Below, one piece after another: positions 7,345 through 15,841 of a stretch of DNA of 64,000 nucleotides. The position numbers were made by a program, and so were the translations under genes. Origin of the DNA: JAJYIW01 sp963781665 (GTDB taxonomy: Bacteria; Chloroflexota; Anaerolineae; Anaerolineales; Anaerolineaceae); the NCBI GenBank assembly GCA_963781665.1, contig CAWAGA010000002.1, forward strand, positions 2,232,001-2,296,000, written 5' to 3'. Within the stretch, counting starts at the first letter, position 1. The number at the start of each line of letters is the position of its first letter. The notes beneath the pieces are model-generated. The model worked only from the letters and a program-made list of their open reading frames with translations. It searched no databases and was not told the DNA's origin.

Positions 7345-10053
7345 TCAGGCTAACGGCAGGATGATCGTAAAGGTGGCCCCATGCCCGACCTGGCTTTCGA
7401 CCGTGATTCCCCCGTTGAAGCGCTTGACGATATCATAGCAGATGGGTAACCCCAGGCCGGTGCCGGTTTCCTTGGTAGTGAAGAAAGGATCGAAAATTTT
7501 ATTGAGGTTTTCTTCAGTAATACCCGGCCCGTTGTCCTTGAAGGAGATCGTGACGTCGCCGGTCGCTTTTACGGGTTGGTCCTTGCTTCCGGGAAGTGGG
7601 CCCTCAGCCAGGAGGATTGTCACGTCCAGCGAACCGCCGGCAGGTCGCATGGCTTCGATCGCATTGAGGGCGACGTTCAAGAAGACCTGCTTGATTTGGT
7701 CAGGAACCACATTGATCGCCAGGTCTCTTGCCGGTTTTTTCAATGACCAGGTGACCTGGTTGTACTGCAGGTGTGGCAACAGCAGGGCGTGCACTTCGTC
7801 CAACACTTTCCCCAAGGATAAACGCCGGGGTGGTTCGATCTTATTCGGCCGGTAAATATCTCTGAGTTGAGAAACCAGGTTAGAAATTCGGCGAGTTTCA
7901 GCAGTGGCCATGTTGAGAAATTCGACCGCCGGTCCTTCGCGAACTTCTTGCTCCGTCAGATAGAGGCAGTTCTTGATAGTTTGAAGGGGGTTATTGATCT
8001 CGTGGGCCACCGAAGCTACCATCCGGCTGAGAGCATTGTGCTTTTCAGCATCGACCAGCTGGCGGCGCATGGCCTGCTCTTTCGAAAGGGCACGTTCGAG
8101 GTCGCTGTACAGGCGCGCGTTGGTGATTGCCAGGGCGGCCTGGTCAGCCAGCCCTTGCAGCAATGAAAGTTCATGCTGGTCAAATTTGCGCACCACAGCC
8201 TGGCTGAGAATATTCAGCGCTCCGACGATCTTTCCTTCGGGATGCATCACTGCTGTAACCAAAGACCGTGCATTAATCTTGAGGTAAAAATCAGCATAGG
8301 TAAGGTCTTCCTTCGCCTGAACATCTTCAATGACAATTATTGATCCATCAGGTTGAGATAGCCTGTCAAATGATTGCCTTGGCACGACCGGGAGGTTTTC
8401 GAGGAATCTGGATGGGAACCCGGTTCCCCAGGCAATATAAAAACATTCCTTGCTGAAATCAAAAAGCGATACGGTGGCAAAGGGCACTTTTAACGAACTG
8501 GTTGTCTCTTCACAGATGACCTGCATTACCGAATTGAGATCGAGCTGGGCATTCAAGCGCGCCGCAACCCGCGCCAGCGTTTCAGCTCGAGCTGCGTGCC
8601 GATTTATTAATTCAAGGTTTCTTTTCCGTTCGGTAATATCTTGTTTAATCGAAATGAAATGGGTAATTTCGCCTTGTTCGTCCAGGACAGGGGTTATCGA
8701 GCCTTCGATGGTATACAGGCTGCCATCCTTGCGCCGGTTAATGGTTTCGCCGTGCCACACTTTACCGGAGAGTATGGTGTGCCACATGTTTTGATAATAC
8801 GGCCGGTCGTGTAGGCCAGATCGCAGTATTCGTGGGTTCTGTCCAATCAATTCGTCCCAACTATACTGGGTGATTCGCAAAAATGCCGGGTTGCACCAGA
8901 CGATATTGGCATGGCGGTCGGTGATGACGATTCCGCTGGCGGCAGCCTCAAGGGCAGCTAACTGCAAGTGGACCTGGCTTTCAGCTTGCCGGCGGTTTGC
9001 AATTTGCTGCGACAGCTCCTGGTTAGCCAGTTGTAGGTCCCGGGTACGTTCTTCGACCCGGATTTCCAGCTCGTCGTAGGCTTTGCGAAGTGCATTTTCT
9101 GCCAGCCGCTGTCCGGTGATGTCACGTCCAACAGCCACCGCACCCAGGATGTGTCCAACTTTATCGTGCAGCGGGGCGGCATTGAATACCACATAGCGCT
9201 CATCGCCATCGGGGAGGCGATGAACCAGTTCAGTCTCCGCTACCTCCTCGTCATTTAAGGCTGCTCTTTGTAAAGGAAGGTCTTTGCTGTCGAATGGAGA
9301 GCCATCCGGGTGATAAATGCGGTAATAAGCCTGGTGGTCTTTCAGGTTGAGGGTTGGATCAATGCTCAGCTTTGCCAGGCGGGAATAGATCGGGTTCATG
9401 TAGGTGGCAATCCCCTGGGGATCGCACACAGTCACCGGGTCAGGCATGCTTTCGACGGTCGTCTTCCAGAGGGTTCGTTCGTCTTCTAACTGCCTGAGAA
9501 GGCGCTCCCTTTCATTTTCTACGCTGAGATTGTGCAATGCCATGGCGGCCAGGCTGGCGAAGGTTTCGATGATTTGAACATTAGCCGGCAATTGGGATTC
9601 GCGGGTGATAATGGTCACGACACCTTGGAAGCGGGTCCTGGCTGCCAGGGGAATGGCGAAGATAGCACAAATTCCCAACTGGCGTTCGACCTCTTCGCAG
9701 AGAGCCCTGGGAACTCCCCCGGCCATCAGGTCGATCAGGCCGCCCTCGACCCTGGCTAGCTTTCCAGGGGTCATCTGGGAGTGGATACTTTCAAAAAAAC
9801 TTAGCTCCAGGGGATACTCGACCAGCAGCTGCATGGCTTCATCACGCCATTCGGCCGGGCCGGTAAGGGCGCGCAAAAAGATCGCATGACCGTCCAGGTC
9901 GAACTCGTTGATGATGACCAACGATTCACCAGCTAATTCACTCAGGCGTTCGGCAATGAACTGGTAGATATTTTCGTTGATTTCGTGGCTCAGGAACCTG
10001 GCAGCCGCATCTGATAACATCTCCAGATCGGTAATCGATTGATTGGGAACCAT
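7345..10053 (-). CDS. GAF-PAS-PAS-GAF sensor histidine kinase
   Basis: A soluble 902-residue hybrid-free sensor kinase without membrane segments. Approximate order: GAF (20-180), PAS (200-320), coiled coil (325-365), PAS with following PAC (370-485), GAF (500-650), dimerisation/phosphoacceptor domain with His684 in ASVAHEINNPLQ, and an HATPase domain with the N, G1 and G2 boxes (LNAIEAMRPAG, DNGPGI, GTGLGL). The NPLQ form of the H box is typical of NtrB/AtoS-like kinases. It should autophosphorylate on His684 in response to a cytoplasmic signal or ligand. No response regulator is adjacent, so its partner is elsewhere. The start is the ATG at 10053 rather than the in-frame TTG at 10059. Confidence 0.9.
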   Translation of the reverse strand: MVPNQSITDLEMLSDAAARFLSHEINENIYQFIAERLSELAGESLVIINEFDLDGHAIFLRALTGPAEWRDEAMQLLVEYPLELSFFESIHSQMTPGKLARVEGGLIDLMAGGVPRALCEEVERQLGICAIFAIPLAARTRFQGVVTIITRESQLPANVQIIETFASLAAMALHNLSVENERERLLRQLEDERTLWKTTVESMPDPVTVCDPQGIATYMNPIYSRLAKLSIDPTLNLKDHQAYYRIYHPDGSPFDSKDLPLQRAALNDEEVAETELVHRLPDGDERYVVFNAAPLHDKVGHILGAVAVGRDITGQRLAENALRKAYDELEIRVEERTRDLQLANQELSQQIANRRQAESQVHLQLAALEAAASGIVITDRHANIVWCNPAFLRITQYSWDELIGQNPRILRSGLHDRPYYQNMWHTILSGKVWHGETINRRKDGSLYTIEGSITPVLDEQGEITHFISIKQDITERKRNLELINRHAARAETLARVAARLNAQLDLNSVMQVICEETTSSLKVPFATVSLFDFSKECFYIAWGTGFPSRFLENLPVVPRQSFDRLSQPDGSIIVIEDVQAKEDLTYADFYLKINARSLVTAVMHPEGKIVGALNILSQAVVRKFDQHELSLLQGLADQAALAITNARLYSDLERALSKEQAMRRQLVDAEKHNALSRMVASVAHEINNPLQTIKNCLYLTEQEVREGPAVEFLNMATAETRRISNLVSQLRDIYRPNKIEPPRRLSLGKVLDEVHALLLPHLQYNQVTWSLKKPARDLAINVVPDQIKQVFLNVALNAIEAMRPAGGSLDVTILLAEGPLPGSKDQPVKATGDVTISFKDNGPGITEENLNKIFDPFFTTKETGTGLGLPICYDIVKRFNGGITVESQVGHGATFTIILPLA

Positions 10054-10124
10054 TTCCAACTCAATTTTGACATGTTTTTATGCAGGAGTCTATGTGATTT
10101 ATAACATGAAACGGATCGAGAATC

Positions 10125-10170
10125 GAAAAGGAGAGTGGTCTGTCGTGCCCATTCTCCACTCTCCTTTTTC
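10125..10170 (-). terminator. Terminator of the respiratory operon
   Basis: A 14-bp near-perfect stem (GAAAAGGAGAGTGG at 10125-10138 against its complement at 10156-10170, one extra T) with a 17-base loop. It lies 13 bases downstream of the cytochrome b/c stop. Read on the minus strand, the descending arm ends in a T-run, and the stem is A/T-tailed on both sides so it could act in both directions. Confidence 0.75.
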
Positions 10171-10182
10171 GGCTCATTCAGG

Positions 10183-11577
10183 CTACTTCCTCGAGCTCAA
10201 GAATGCCACCAGTGCATCCATTTCGGAGGGCGTCAAGATGTTAGCAAAGGCCGGCATATTCACTCCCCCATTGAGGATACGCAGTGTAATATTGTAGTCA
10301 GTAAGCTGGGTGCCGATTGTCGTCAGGTCTGGACCGCGTTTGCCGCCATAACCGGAGATCGAATGGCAGTATTCACAGCCTTTATCATGAAAGAGCGTGG
10401 CTCCGTCTGCGATTTGACCGGTCGTTGCGCCGACCACACTCGCCGGTAAGGGTTGGGCGGCGAAATCAGGCGACCAGTTCGAATTTATCCCGGCGATGGT
10501 CAACGCAGCGATCATCACCACCACTCCGCCTGCGATCGCAATCCCCCAGGGTCGGCGCAGCGGGCTGCGCTCGCCCTTGTTACCAATAAATGGAACCAGG
10601 AATAAGACGACCGCGATCACTGCCGGCGCTATGAAAATAAAATAGTTTTCAGTCGCTGGTGGTATCAGCGCCATGACCGCAAATAACCACAGCAGGTACC
10701 AATCCGGGCGAGGAACGACATCGATGGAGCTTGGATCAGGTGGGCCGACCAGTTTGGGAGCCCCAACGACAATGGCCAGGATAACGATGACGACGATCAT
10801 CGCTACTGCGAACACCACATCCTTCCAGGCTGCATCCGGGAAAAAGGGCACACCTTTCTCTTTTAATAGGTTTTCATACCAGGCCCGGTAAGTCTTGGGA
10901 TCGACCGGCCGGCCGGCTTCAGGCGGTTCCGAAATACCATGGTGGAGGACCAGGTAAAGGTGCAGCCCGACAACGCCAAAGATCAGGGCGGGAATGAAGA
11001 AAACATGGTAGGCAAACATATGGGTGAGGGTTTGCCCATTAATCGTAGTTCCGGACATGAGGAAATTAGCGAGAAAACCTCCTACGACGGGGAGGCGGGC
11101 CGCCTGATCGGCGCCTACAATCGTCGTCCACACCGCATTCTGGTCCCAACGCAAGATTTGACCGGTGAAACCCATGGTGATGGTCAACAGCAGTAATAAT
11201 AGGCCGGCTAGCCAGTTCAGCTCACGTGGAAACTTGTAAGCGCCGGTAATGAAGGTGCGCAGCATGTGCATCCCGACCATCAAGATCATGGCGGAGGCGC
11301 CAAAAAAGTGGATGCCGCGCAGAGTGGCTCCCAGGGTTGCCTGGTTGGTGATGTATTGCAGGCTGTTGTATGCCTCGCCAGAAGAAGGGACGTACAACAG
11401 AGCCAGGGCGATCCCGGTCACTACTTGAAGGATAAATGCAAAAAGGGTGGCGCTACCAAACACATACCACCAGCCGGTGTTTGGCGGAGCCGGGTGGCTG
11501 AATATCGGGCCAAAAAGCTTGGTAAGGCCAGCTCGGTCGTCGAAGGTCTGCCAAATACGGGTCAGAATTTTCAGCAT
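10183..11577 (-). CDS. Cytochrome b with fused C-terminal cytochrome c (complex III)
   Basis: This 464-residue membrane protein is the quinol-oxidising cytochrome b of a bc complex. Paired haem-binding histidines are visible in GIHFFGASAMILMVGMHM and in HMFAYHVFFI...GLHLYLVLHH. The quinol-site motif is PDWY (in VPRPDWYLLW) rather than the PEWY of most proteobacterial bc1 enzymes. After about eight transmembrane segments the last 90 residues form a cytochrome c domain with CEYCH and a likely axial Met (GGVNMPAF), placing that domain outside the membrane. The fusion provides the c-type haem that a separate cytochrome c1 would supply. It is the last gene of a six-gene operon with the Rieske protein and cytochrome oxidase, so complexes III and IV are probably made together. 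Confidence 0.93.
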   Translation of the reverse strand: MLKILTRIWQTFDDRAGLTKLFGPIFSHPAPPNTGWWYVFGSATLFAFILQVVTGIALALLYVPSSGEAYNSLQYITNQATLGATLRGIHFFGASAMILMVGMHMLRTFITGAYKFPRELNWLAGLLLLLLTITMGFTGQILRWDQNAVWTTIVGADQAARLPVVGGFLANFLMSGTTINGQTLTHMFAYHVFFIPALIFGVVGLHLYLVLHHGISEPPEAGRPVDPKTYRAWYENLLKEKGVPFFPDAAWKDVVFAVAMIVVIVILAIVVGAPKLVGPPDPSSIDVVPRPDWYLLWLFAVMALIPPATENYFIFIAPAVIAVVLFLVPFIGNKGERSPLRRPWGIAIAGGVVVMIAALTIAGINSNWSPDFAAQPLPASVVGATTGQIADGATLFHDKGCEYCHSISGYGGKRGPDLTTIGTQLTDYNITLRILNGGVNMPAFANILTPSEMDALVAFLSSRK

Positions 11578-11613
11578 ATCTCCTCCAGCAGCGAAAAACT
11601 CAATTATGAATTC

Positions 11614-12144
11614 TTAATAATGAAAAACCGGAATAGGACTGGTTTGGATCTCTACCTGGCCATTATTGACCCGGACGGGATACTGAGGCAGTGGATAGGG
11701 AGGTGGTCCGGCGACAACATCTCCACCGCTATTATATACACCGCCGTGACAGGGGCAAAGGAATAGTTCCGAGTCTGGCACCCAGCGCACCGGGCAGCCC
11801 AGGTGGGTGCAGTTGACCGAAAAGGCGATGAATTTGGTTTCGCTATCCCGCCGCAGCCAGGCAGCAGTGTTGGCGGTCACACCGGCCCAGGGTTCAGGCG
11901 ACGCATCTTGAAATGTGACCGAGACGGTCGTGCCGACTTTAAACTGCAATTCGGGGCCAACGCTGCGCCAGACTTCCTGGTTTTTTTGGATAAAGGGGCT
12001 TAACAAAGCGCCAACGACCGGGACGCCAACCAGGGCGGCAGCAAAAGCCCCTAAAGCAATGCTGATGCGGGTTAAAAATTTGCGCCGGTTGACCATCTCT
12101 GGGCTATTTTGGGGAGTCTCAGGCGGTGGTTCAGTGCTCATCAT
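11614..12144 (-). CDS. Rieske iron-sulfur protein of the bc complex
   Basis: A 176-residue protein with an N-terminal membrane anchor (KFLTRISIALGAFAAALVGVP region, residues 24-50) preceded by basic residues, and a C-terminal [2Fe-2S] domain with both ligand boxes intact: CTHLGC and CPCHGG. It transfers electrons from quinol at cytochrome b to the c-type haem. Its start overlaps the end of the upstream small subunit by 14 bases, indicating translational coupling. The 36 bases between this gene and cytochrome b hold nothing notable. Confidence 0.93.
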   Translation of the reverse strand: MMSTEPPPETPQNSPEMVNRRKFLTRISIALGAFAAALVGVPVVGALLSPFIQKNQEVWRSVGPELQFKVGTTVSVTFQDASPEPWAGVTANTAAWLRRDSETKFIAFSVNCTHLGCPVRWVPDSELFLCPCHGGVYNSGGDVVAGPPPYPLPQYPVRVNNGQVEIQTSPIPVFHY

Positions 12145-12388
12145 GGATGCCTCCTATCCAGAAGTACATTGAAATGATGATGAGGAGAAGACCAACCAGT
12201 GACAGGAGATAGGTTGAGGTAAGACCCCAGAACAAGACCGTGACCCCAAGGGCTAATGCAATTGGCATGTAGGTGGGGAGAGGAATTTTTTCCGGGAGGG
12301 GAATGCTCCACTCCTCAGAAGCAGCAACATCTGGTGTTTCCTGGCTGCCCGCATTTGGAATTGGCTGGTGCTGTAATTCACTATTCAT
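12131..12388 (-). CDS. Small two-helix cytochrome oxidase subunit (subunit IV-like)
   Basis: An 85-residue protein with a polar N-terminus and two transmembrane helices (roughly residues 40-80) ending in IGGIHDEH. It lies between oxidase subunit III and the Rieske protein, where Actinobacteria and Chloroflexota often encode a small subunit IV (CtaF-like); the assignment rests mostly on position and topology. The ATG at 12388 is chosen because the longer frame would overlap subunit III and adds residues with no membrane or conserved character. The end overlaps the Rieske start. Confidence 0.65.
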   Translation of the reverse strand: MNSELQHQPIPNAGSQETPDVAASEEWSIPLPEKIPLPTYMPIALALGVTVLFWGLTSTYLLSLVGLLLIIISMYFWIGGIHDEH

Positions 12389-12408
12389 AGTTTGCTCTCG
12401 GAGTGTAT

Positions 12409-12963
12409 CTAGAGTGCGCCGGCGAGGTACACAATGCCAAAAATAAATACCCAAACCAGGTCGACGAAATGCCAGTAAAGTGAAATAACATCGACGGATG
12501 GCGAAGGGGCAGTTTTATACCCACCTCGCAGAGATAAAACTAGCATGACTGCCAGCATGATCAGGCCGATCAAAACGTGCATACCATGGAAACCGGTCAA
12601 GGTGAAGAAGGTCGTCCCGAACAGGCCGTTGCTGATGGTTGCTCCCTGGCCAAAAAGACCGGTCCATTCAATGGCCTGGCCTGACAGGAAGACCAATCCA
12701 AACAGGATGGTGATGAACAGCCAGACGCTTTGGCGGGTGTGCTGCCCGCGTTCGTGGGCTACCCCGGCTCGCCAGACGGTAAAACTGCTGGAAAACAGGA
12801 AGAGCGAGAAGATTCCGGTCCTGAGCGGGTCCAGCAGGGCGGCCGTGTTAAGGCCGCGGGTGACCTGCCCGTGAAAATAGACGTATGCCAGGATCAGCAT
12901 GGTGAAGAAGACCGCTTCTGAGAAAATGAACATGATCATTGCAAGCTTGTTTTTTTCCATCAT
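12409..12963 (-). CDS. ctaE: Cytochrome c oxidase subunit III
   Basis: A 184-residue protein with five transmembrane helices, the short form lacking the first two helices of mitochondrial subunit III. Typical motifs are visible: FIFSEAVFFTML at the start, GFHGMHVLIG in the middle and YWHFVDLVWVFIF at the end. It stabilises the catalytic subunit and its oxygen path. It follows subunit I with only a three-base gap. Confidence 0.93.
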   Translation of the reverse strand: MMEKNKLAMIMFIFSEAVFFTMLILAYVYFHGQVTRGLNTAALLDPLRTGIFSLFLFSSSFTVWRAGVAHERGQHTRQSVWLFITILFGLVFLSGQAIEWTGLFGQGATISNGLFGTTFFTLTGFHGMHVLIGLIMLAVMLVLSLRGGYKTAPSPSVDVISLYWHFVDLVWVFIFGIVYLAGAL

Positions 12964-12966
12964 GGT

Positions 12967-14622
12967 TCACTCACTCGCTTTCCAATCCGGGCTTTCAGGA
13001 TGTTTCATATCCCACAATGGGCGAGCACTACGCACCGGCGGGACTTTATCGAAGTTAAGCACCGGCGGCGGTGATGTCGTGGCCCATTCTAGAGTCCAGG
13101 CGTCCCAAGGATTATCGCCGGCGATGGCGCCGCTGCGCAAGCTGACGATGATATTCCACAGTAAAACCAGCATGGCAATCGCGATCAGGAAGGCGCCGCC
13201 GCTCGAAATCTGGTTCAAAAGGGTGTATCCGGGCAAGTCCGGGTAGGTGTAGACCCGGCGCACCATCCCCATCAAACCCAGGATGTGCTGCGGGAAGAAG
13301 GCTACGTTGAAGCCGATGAACGTCAACCAAAATCCCCATTTGCCGATCTTCTCAGAAAGCATTCGCCCGGTCATTTTGGGGAACCAGTAAAACAACCCGC
13401 CCAGCACGGCAAACAAAGTACCACCGAACAAGACGTAATGGAAATGAGCTACCACGTAGTAGGTGTCTTCCATCTGCCAGTCGATCGGCACGACCGCAAA
13501 GGTAACCCCGCTGATGCCGCCGATGGTGAAAAGGACCAGGAAGGAGACCGCGTACAGCATGGAGGTGGTGAAACGGATCCTGCCGCCCCACATGGTGCCC
13601 ATCCAATTGAAGATTTTAATTCCGGTAGGGACCGCAATCGTAAAGCTGGCAATCGAAAAGGTCAGGTCTACGAGATGACCCAGCCCGACAGCGAACATGT
13701 GGTGGGCAAAAACCGCAAAGCTCAAGAAGGCGATGGCGACAGATGAGCTGGCCACAAAACGGTAACCAAAAATCGGCTTGCGCGAGAAGACCGGGATGAT
13801 CTCTGAGATCATCCCCCAGGCTGGTAAGATCATGATGTAGACTTCGGGATGGCCGAAGATCCAGAAGTACTGTTCCCAAAGGATGGCCGAGCCTCCCGTT
13901 CCCGGCGTGAAGAAATGGGCGAAGAGCTGGCGGTCGGCCAAGAGCATCACCAGAGAGGCATTCAATGGGGGGATGGCAAACAGGATGATGAAGGCATTTA
14001 TGAAAACCATCCAGACGAAGAGCGGCACGTTGCGCAGGGTCATCCCAGGGGTGCGCAGGGTTAAGACGGTGACGATCAGGTTGATGGCGGTCGTTAGCGT
14101 GCCCATACCGACTACCAATAAACCAATCGCCCAATAGCTCATCCCAGGAGTGGCTGAATAGGCATTTTCGCTCAAAGGTGCATAACTGAACCAACCGGCT
14201 GCCGGCGCGCCACCCGCCACAAAGCTAAAGTACAGTAAAAACCCTCCGAAGAGGACGACCCAAAAGCTGAAAGCGTTCAAACGAGGGAAAGCGACGTCGC
14301 GCGCCCCGATCATCAAGGGTACGATGTAGATCGAGAAACCAATTAAAACCGGGACGACCACCAGGAAGATCATGGTGGTACCGTGCAAGGTAAATATCTG
14401 GTTATAGGCGTCTGGGGAGAGGAAATTATTTTCGGGCCGGTCGAGTTGGATACGGATAAGCTCGGCTTCAATCCCACCCACCAGGAAGAAGAAGGCGCTC
14501 AGGACCAAATACATGATCCCAATTTGCTTGTGGTCAACCGAGGAAATCCAGGCCAGAAGGCCGTGGTATTCTGTTTCGCTTCCATGTTGGGCTGGTGGAG
14601 CGGCGGTTTCGATCTCTGTCAT
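12967..14622 (-). CDS. ctaD: Cytochrome c oxidase subunit I (A-type haem-copper oxidase)
   Basis: A 551-residue, 12-helix catalytic subunit. The low-spin haem ligand is in TLHGTTMIFLVV; the copper-B site is GHPEVYI (His with the cross-linked Tyr four residues on) plus the HH pair in FAHHMFAVG; the high-spin and low-spin haem ligands are in VVAHFHYVLFGG. The GHPEVY form carries the Glu of the A1-type proton channel. It reduces oxygen to water and pumps protons. The start overlaps the stop of subunit II by four bases (ATGA), showing tight coupling. No assembly genes (ctaA, ctaB, sco, ctaG) are present in this window. Confidence 0.96.
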   Translation of the reverse strand: MTEIETAAPPAQHGSETEYHGLLAWISSVDHKQIGIMYLVLSAFFFLVGGIEAELIRIQLDRPENNFLSPDAYNQIFTLHGTTMIFLVVVPVLIGFSIYIVPLMIGARDVAFPRLNAFSFWVVLFGGFLLYFSFVAGGAPAAGWFSYAPLSENAYSATPGMSYWAIGLLVVGMGTLTTAINLIVTVLTLRTPGMTLRNVPLFVWMVFINAFIILFAIPPLNASLVMLLADRQLFAHFFTPGTGGSAILWEQYFWIFGHPEVYIMILPAWGMISEIIPVFSRKPIFGYRFVASSSVAIAFLSFAVFAHHMFAVGLGHLVDLTFSIASFTIAVPTGIKIFNWMGTMWGGRIRFTTSMLYAVSFLVLFTIGGISGVTFAVVPIDWQMEDTYYVVAHFHYVLFGGTLFAVLGGLFYWFPKMTGRMLSEKIGKWGFWLTFIGFNVAFFPQHILGLMGMVRRVYTYPDLPGYTLLNQISSGGAFLIAIAMLVLLWNIIVSLRSGAIAGDNPWDAWTLEWATTSPPPVLNFDKVPPVRSARPLWDMKHPESPDWKASE

Positions 14623-15548
14623 TTATTTGCCTCCAGGTAAGCGACAATTGCATTGATCTGGTCGGTGGTCAGGTTCAAATTCGGCATCAGGCTTCCGGGT
14701 TTGATGGCCTGGGGATTAGCAATCCAGCTGGCCAGATAAGCTGGAGAATTCGGGATAACACCTGCCGCAAGCGTGGTGCGTGAGGCCACGTGGGTCAGGT
14801 CGGGGGCAACAGTACCTTGAGCAGATGTGCCTGCAATCATATGACAGGTGCTGCAGGTCAGTTGTGTGAATAACTGGTAGCCGGTGGCAACTTCGCCGCT
14901 GGTAGGCACAGCCGGTACCACCAGCTGCTGCTTGACCCAGGTATCGTAATCAGATTGGGATTGGGCAATCACCAGGAAGCGCATGTTGGCATGCTGTGTT
15001 CCGCAGTATTCAGCGCAGGACCCCTGGTAAGTACCAGGTTGGTTTGCCTGGAGCCAGATGTGGGTCGGATAACCGGGGGTGGCGTCGATCTTCCGGCCGA
15101 GTTGGGGCACCCAAAAAGAATGGATCACATCGGCGGATTGGACTTCGACCAGCATCTGAACCCCAGCCGGTATGTGCAGCTCGTTGGCAGTGGTGATCCC
15201 CAGCTTGGGGTATTGAAATTCCCACCACCACTGGTGACCGGTTATGATCACGTCTGGAGTTTGACCAGTCGGTACGGCGGGATCAGCAGTCGTCATGGTT
15301 CGGGCCGTGTAAATTCCCAGGGTAAGGAGGATTAACGCCGGGATTACCGTCCAGGTGATCTCCAATTTCCGAACACCGTAGATAAGCTGGCCTTCTTCAC
15401 CGGGGGTCTTCTGGCGGAAACGGATGGACGTATAAAGGACACCGCCAACGACGATCAGCAATATTACCGCCGCAACGCCTAACGTGACGAGAAATATTGT
15501 CGCAATGTCCTGCGCCTGTGGAGATTGAGGAACAAATGGTAACAACAT
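14619..15548 (-). CDS. ctaC: Cytochrome c oxidase subunit II with fused cytochrome c
   Basis: A 309-residue protein with two N-terminal membrane helices (about residues 15-40 and 60-80), then an outward cupredoxin domain with the CuA site: His in VIHSFWVPQLG and CAEYCGTQHANM, which supplies Cys, Glu, Cys, His and Met. The last 90 residues hold a cytochrome c domain with CSTCH and a likely axial Met in GSLMPNL. Such caa3-type fusions pass electrons from the c haem straight to CuA. It is the first gene of the operon; AGGG lies eight bases before the ATG at 15548. Confidence 0.95.
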   Translation of the reverse strand: MLLPFVPQSPQAQDIATIFLVTLGVAAVILLIVVGGVLYTSIRFRQKTPGEEGQLIYGVRKLEITWTVIPALILLTLGIYTARTMTTADPAVPTGQTPDVIITGHQWWWEFQYPKLGITTANELHIPAGVQMLVEVQSADVIHSFWVPQLGRKIDATPGYPTHIWLQANQPGTYQGSCAEYCGTQHANMRFLVIAQSQSDYDTWVKQQLVVPAVPTSGEVATGYQLFTQLTCSTCHMIAGTSAQGTVAPDLTHVASRTTLAAGVIPNSPAYLASWIANPQAIKPGSLMPNLNLTTDQINAIVAYLEANK

Positions 15549-15653
15549 TTATTATTCCCTACAATTTTAAATTGGAAATGCATTTTCGCCGGATCATTAA
15601 CCCACACCAAGCGAAGTATGCTCAAAACGCCTAAATCATTATAGAAGGCGTAG

Positions 15654-15682
15654 ATTATAAATAGATTAAAATTATTAGTTAA
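15654..15682 (-). promoter_or_regulatory. Probable promoter of the respiratory operon
   Basis: On the minus strand there is TTAACT (15682-15677), a 17-base AT-rich spacer and a perfect TATAAT (15659-15654). It would start transcription near 15647, about 100 bases before ctaC. The rest of the interval to 15842 shows nothing else I can name. Confidence 0.55.
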
Positions 15683-15841
15683 TTATTAATAACTGGCTGG
15701 GAATAGCTCAGATGTGTTATTGCCTTTTGCTCACTCTTTGCAAAGCTCAGAAAGGTAATCCCCGCATTTTTGGAAGGTCAGGCGCAGCGGGCTCAACGGG
15801 ATGGGGAAATGAGGTATCATTGGAGCCGAGAGGCGTTAATA

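Noticed and set aside
11266..11766. Plus-strand frame of 166 residues across cytochrome b and Rieske genes
   Set aside because: Antisense to two well-supported genes and without recognisable domains.
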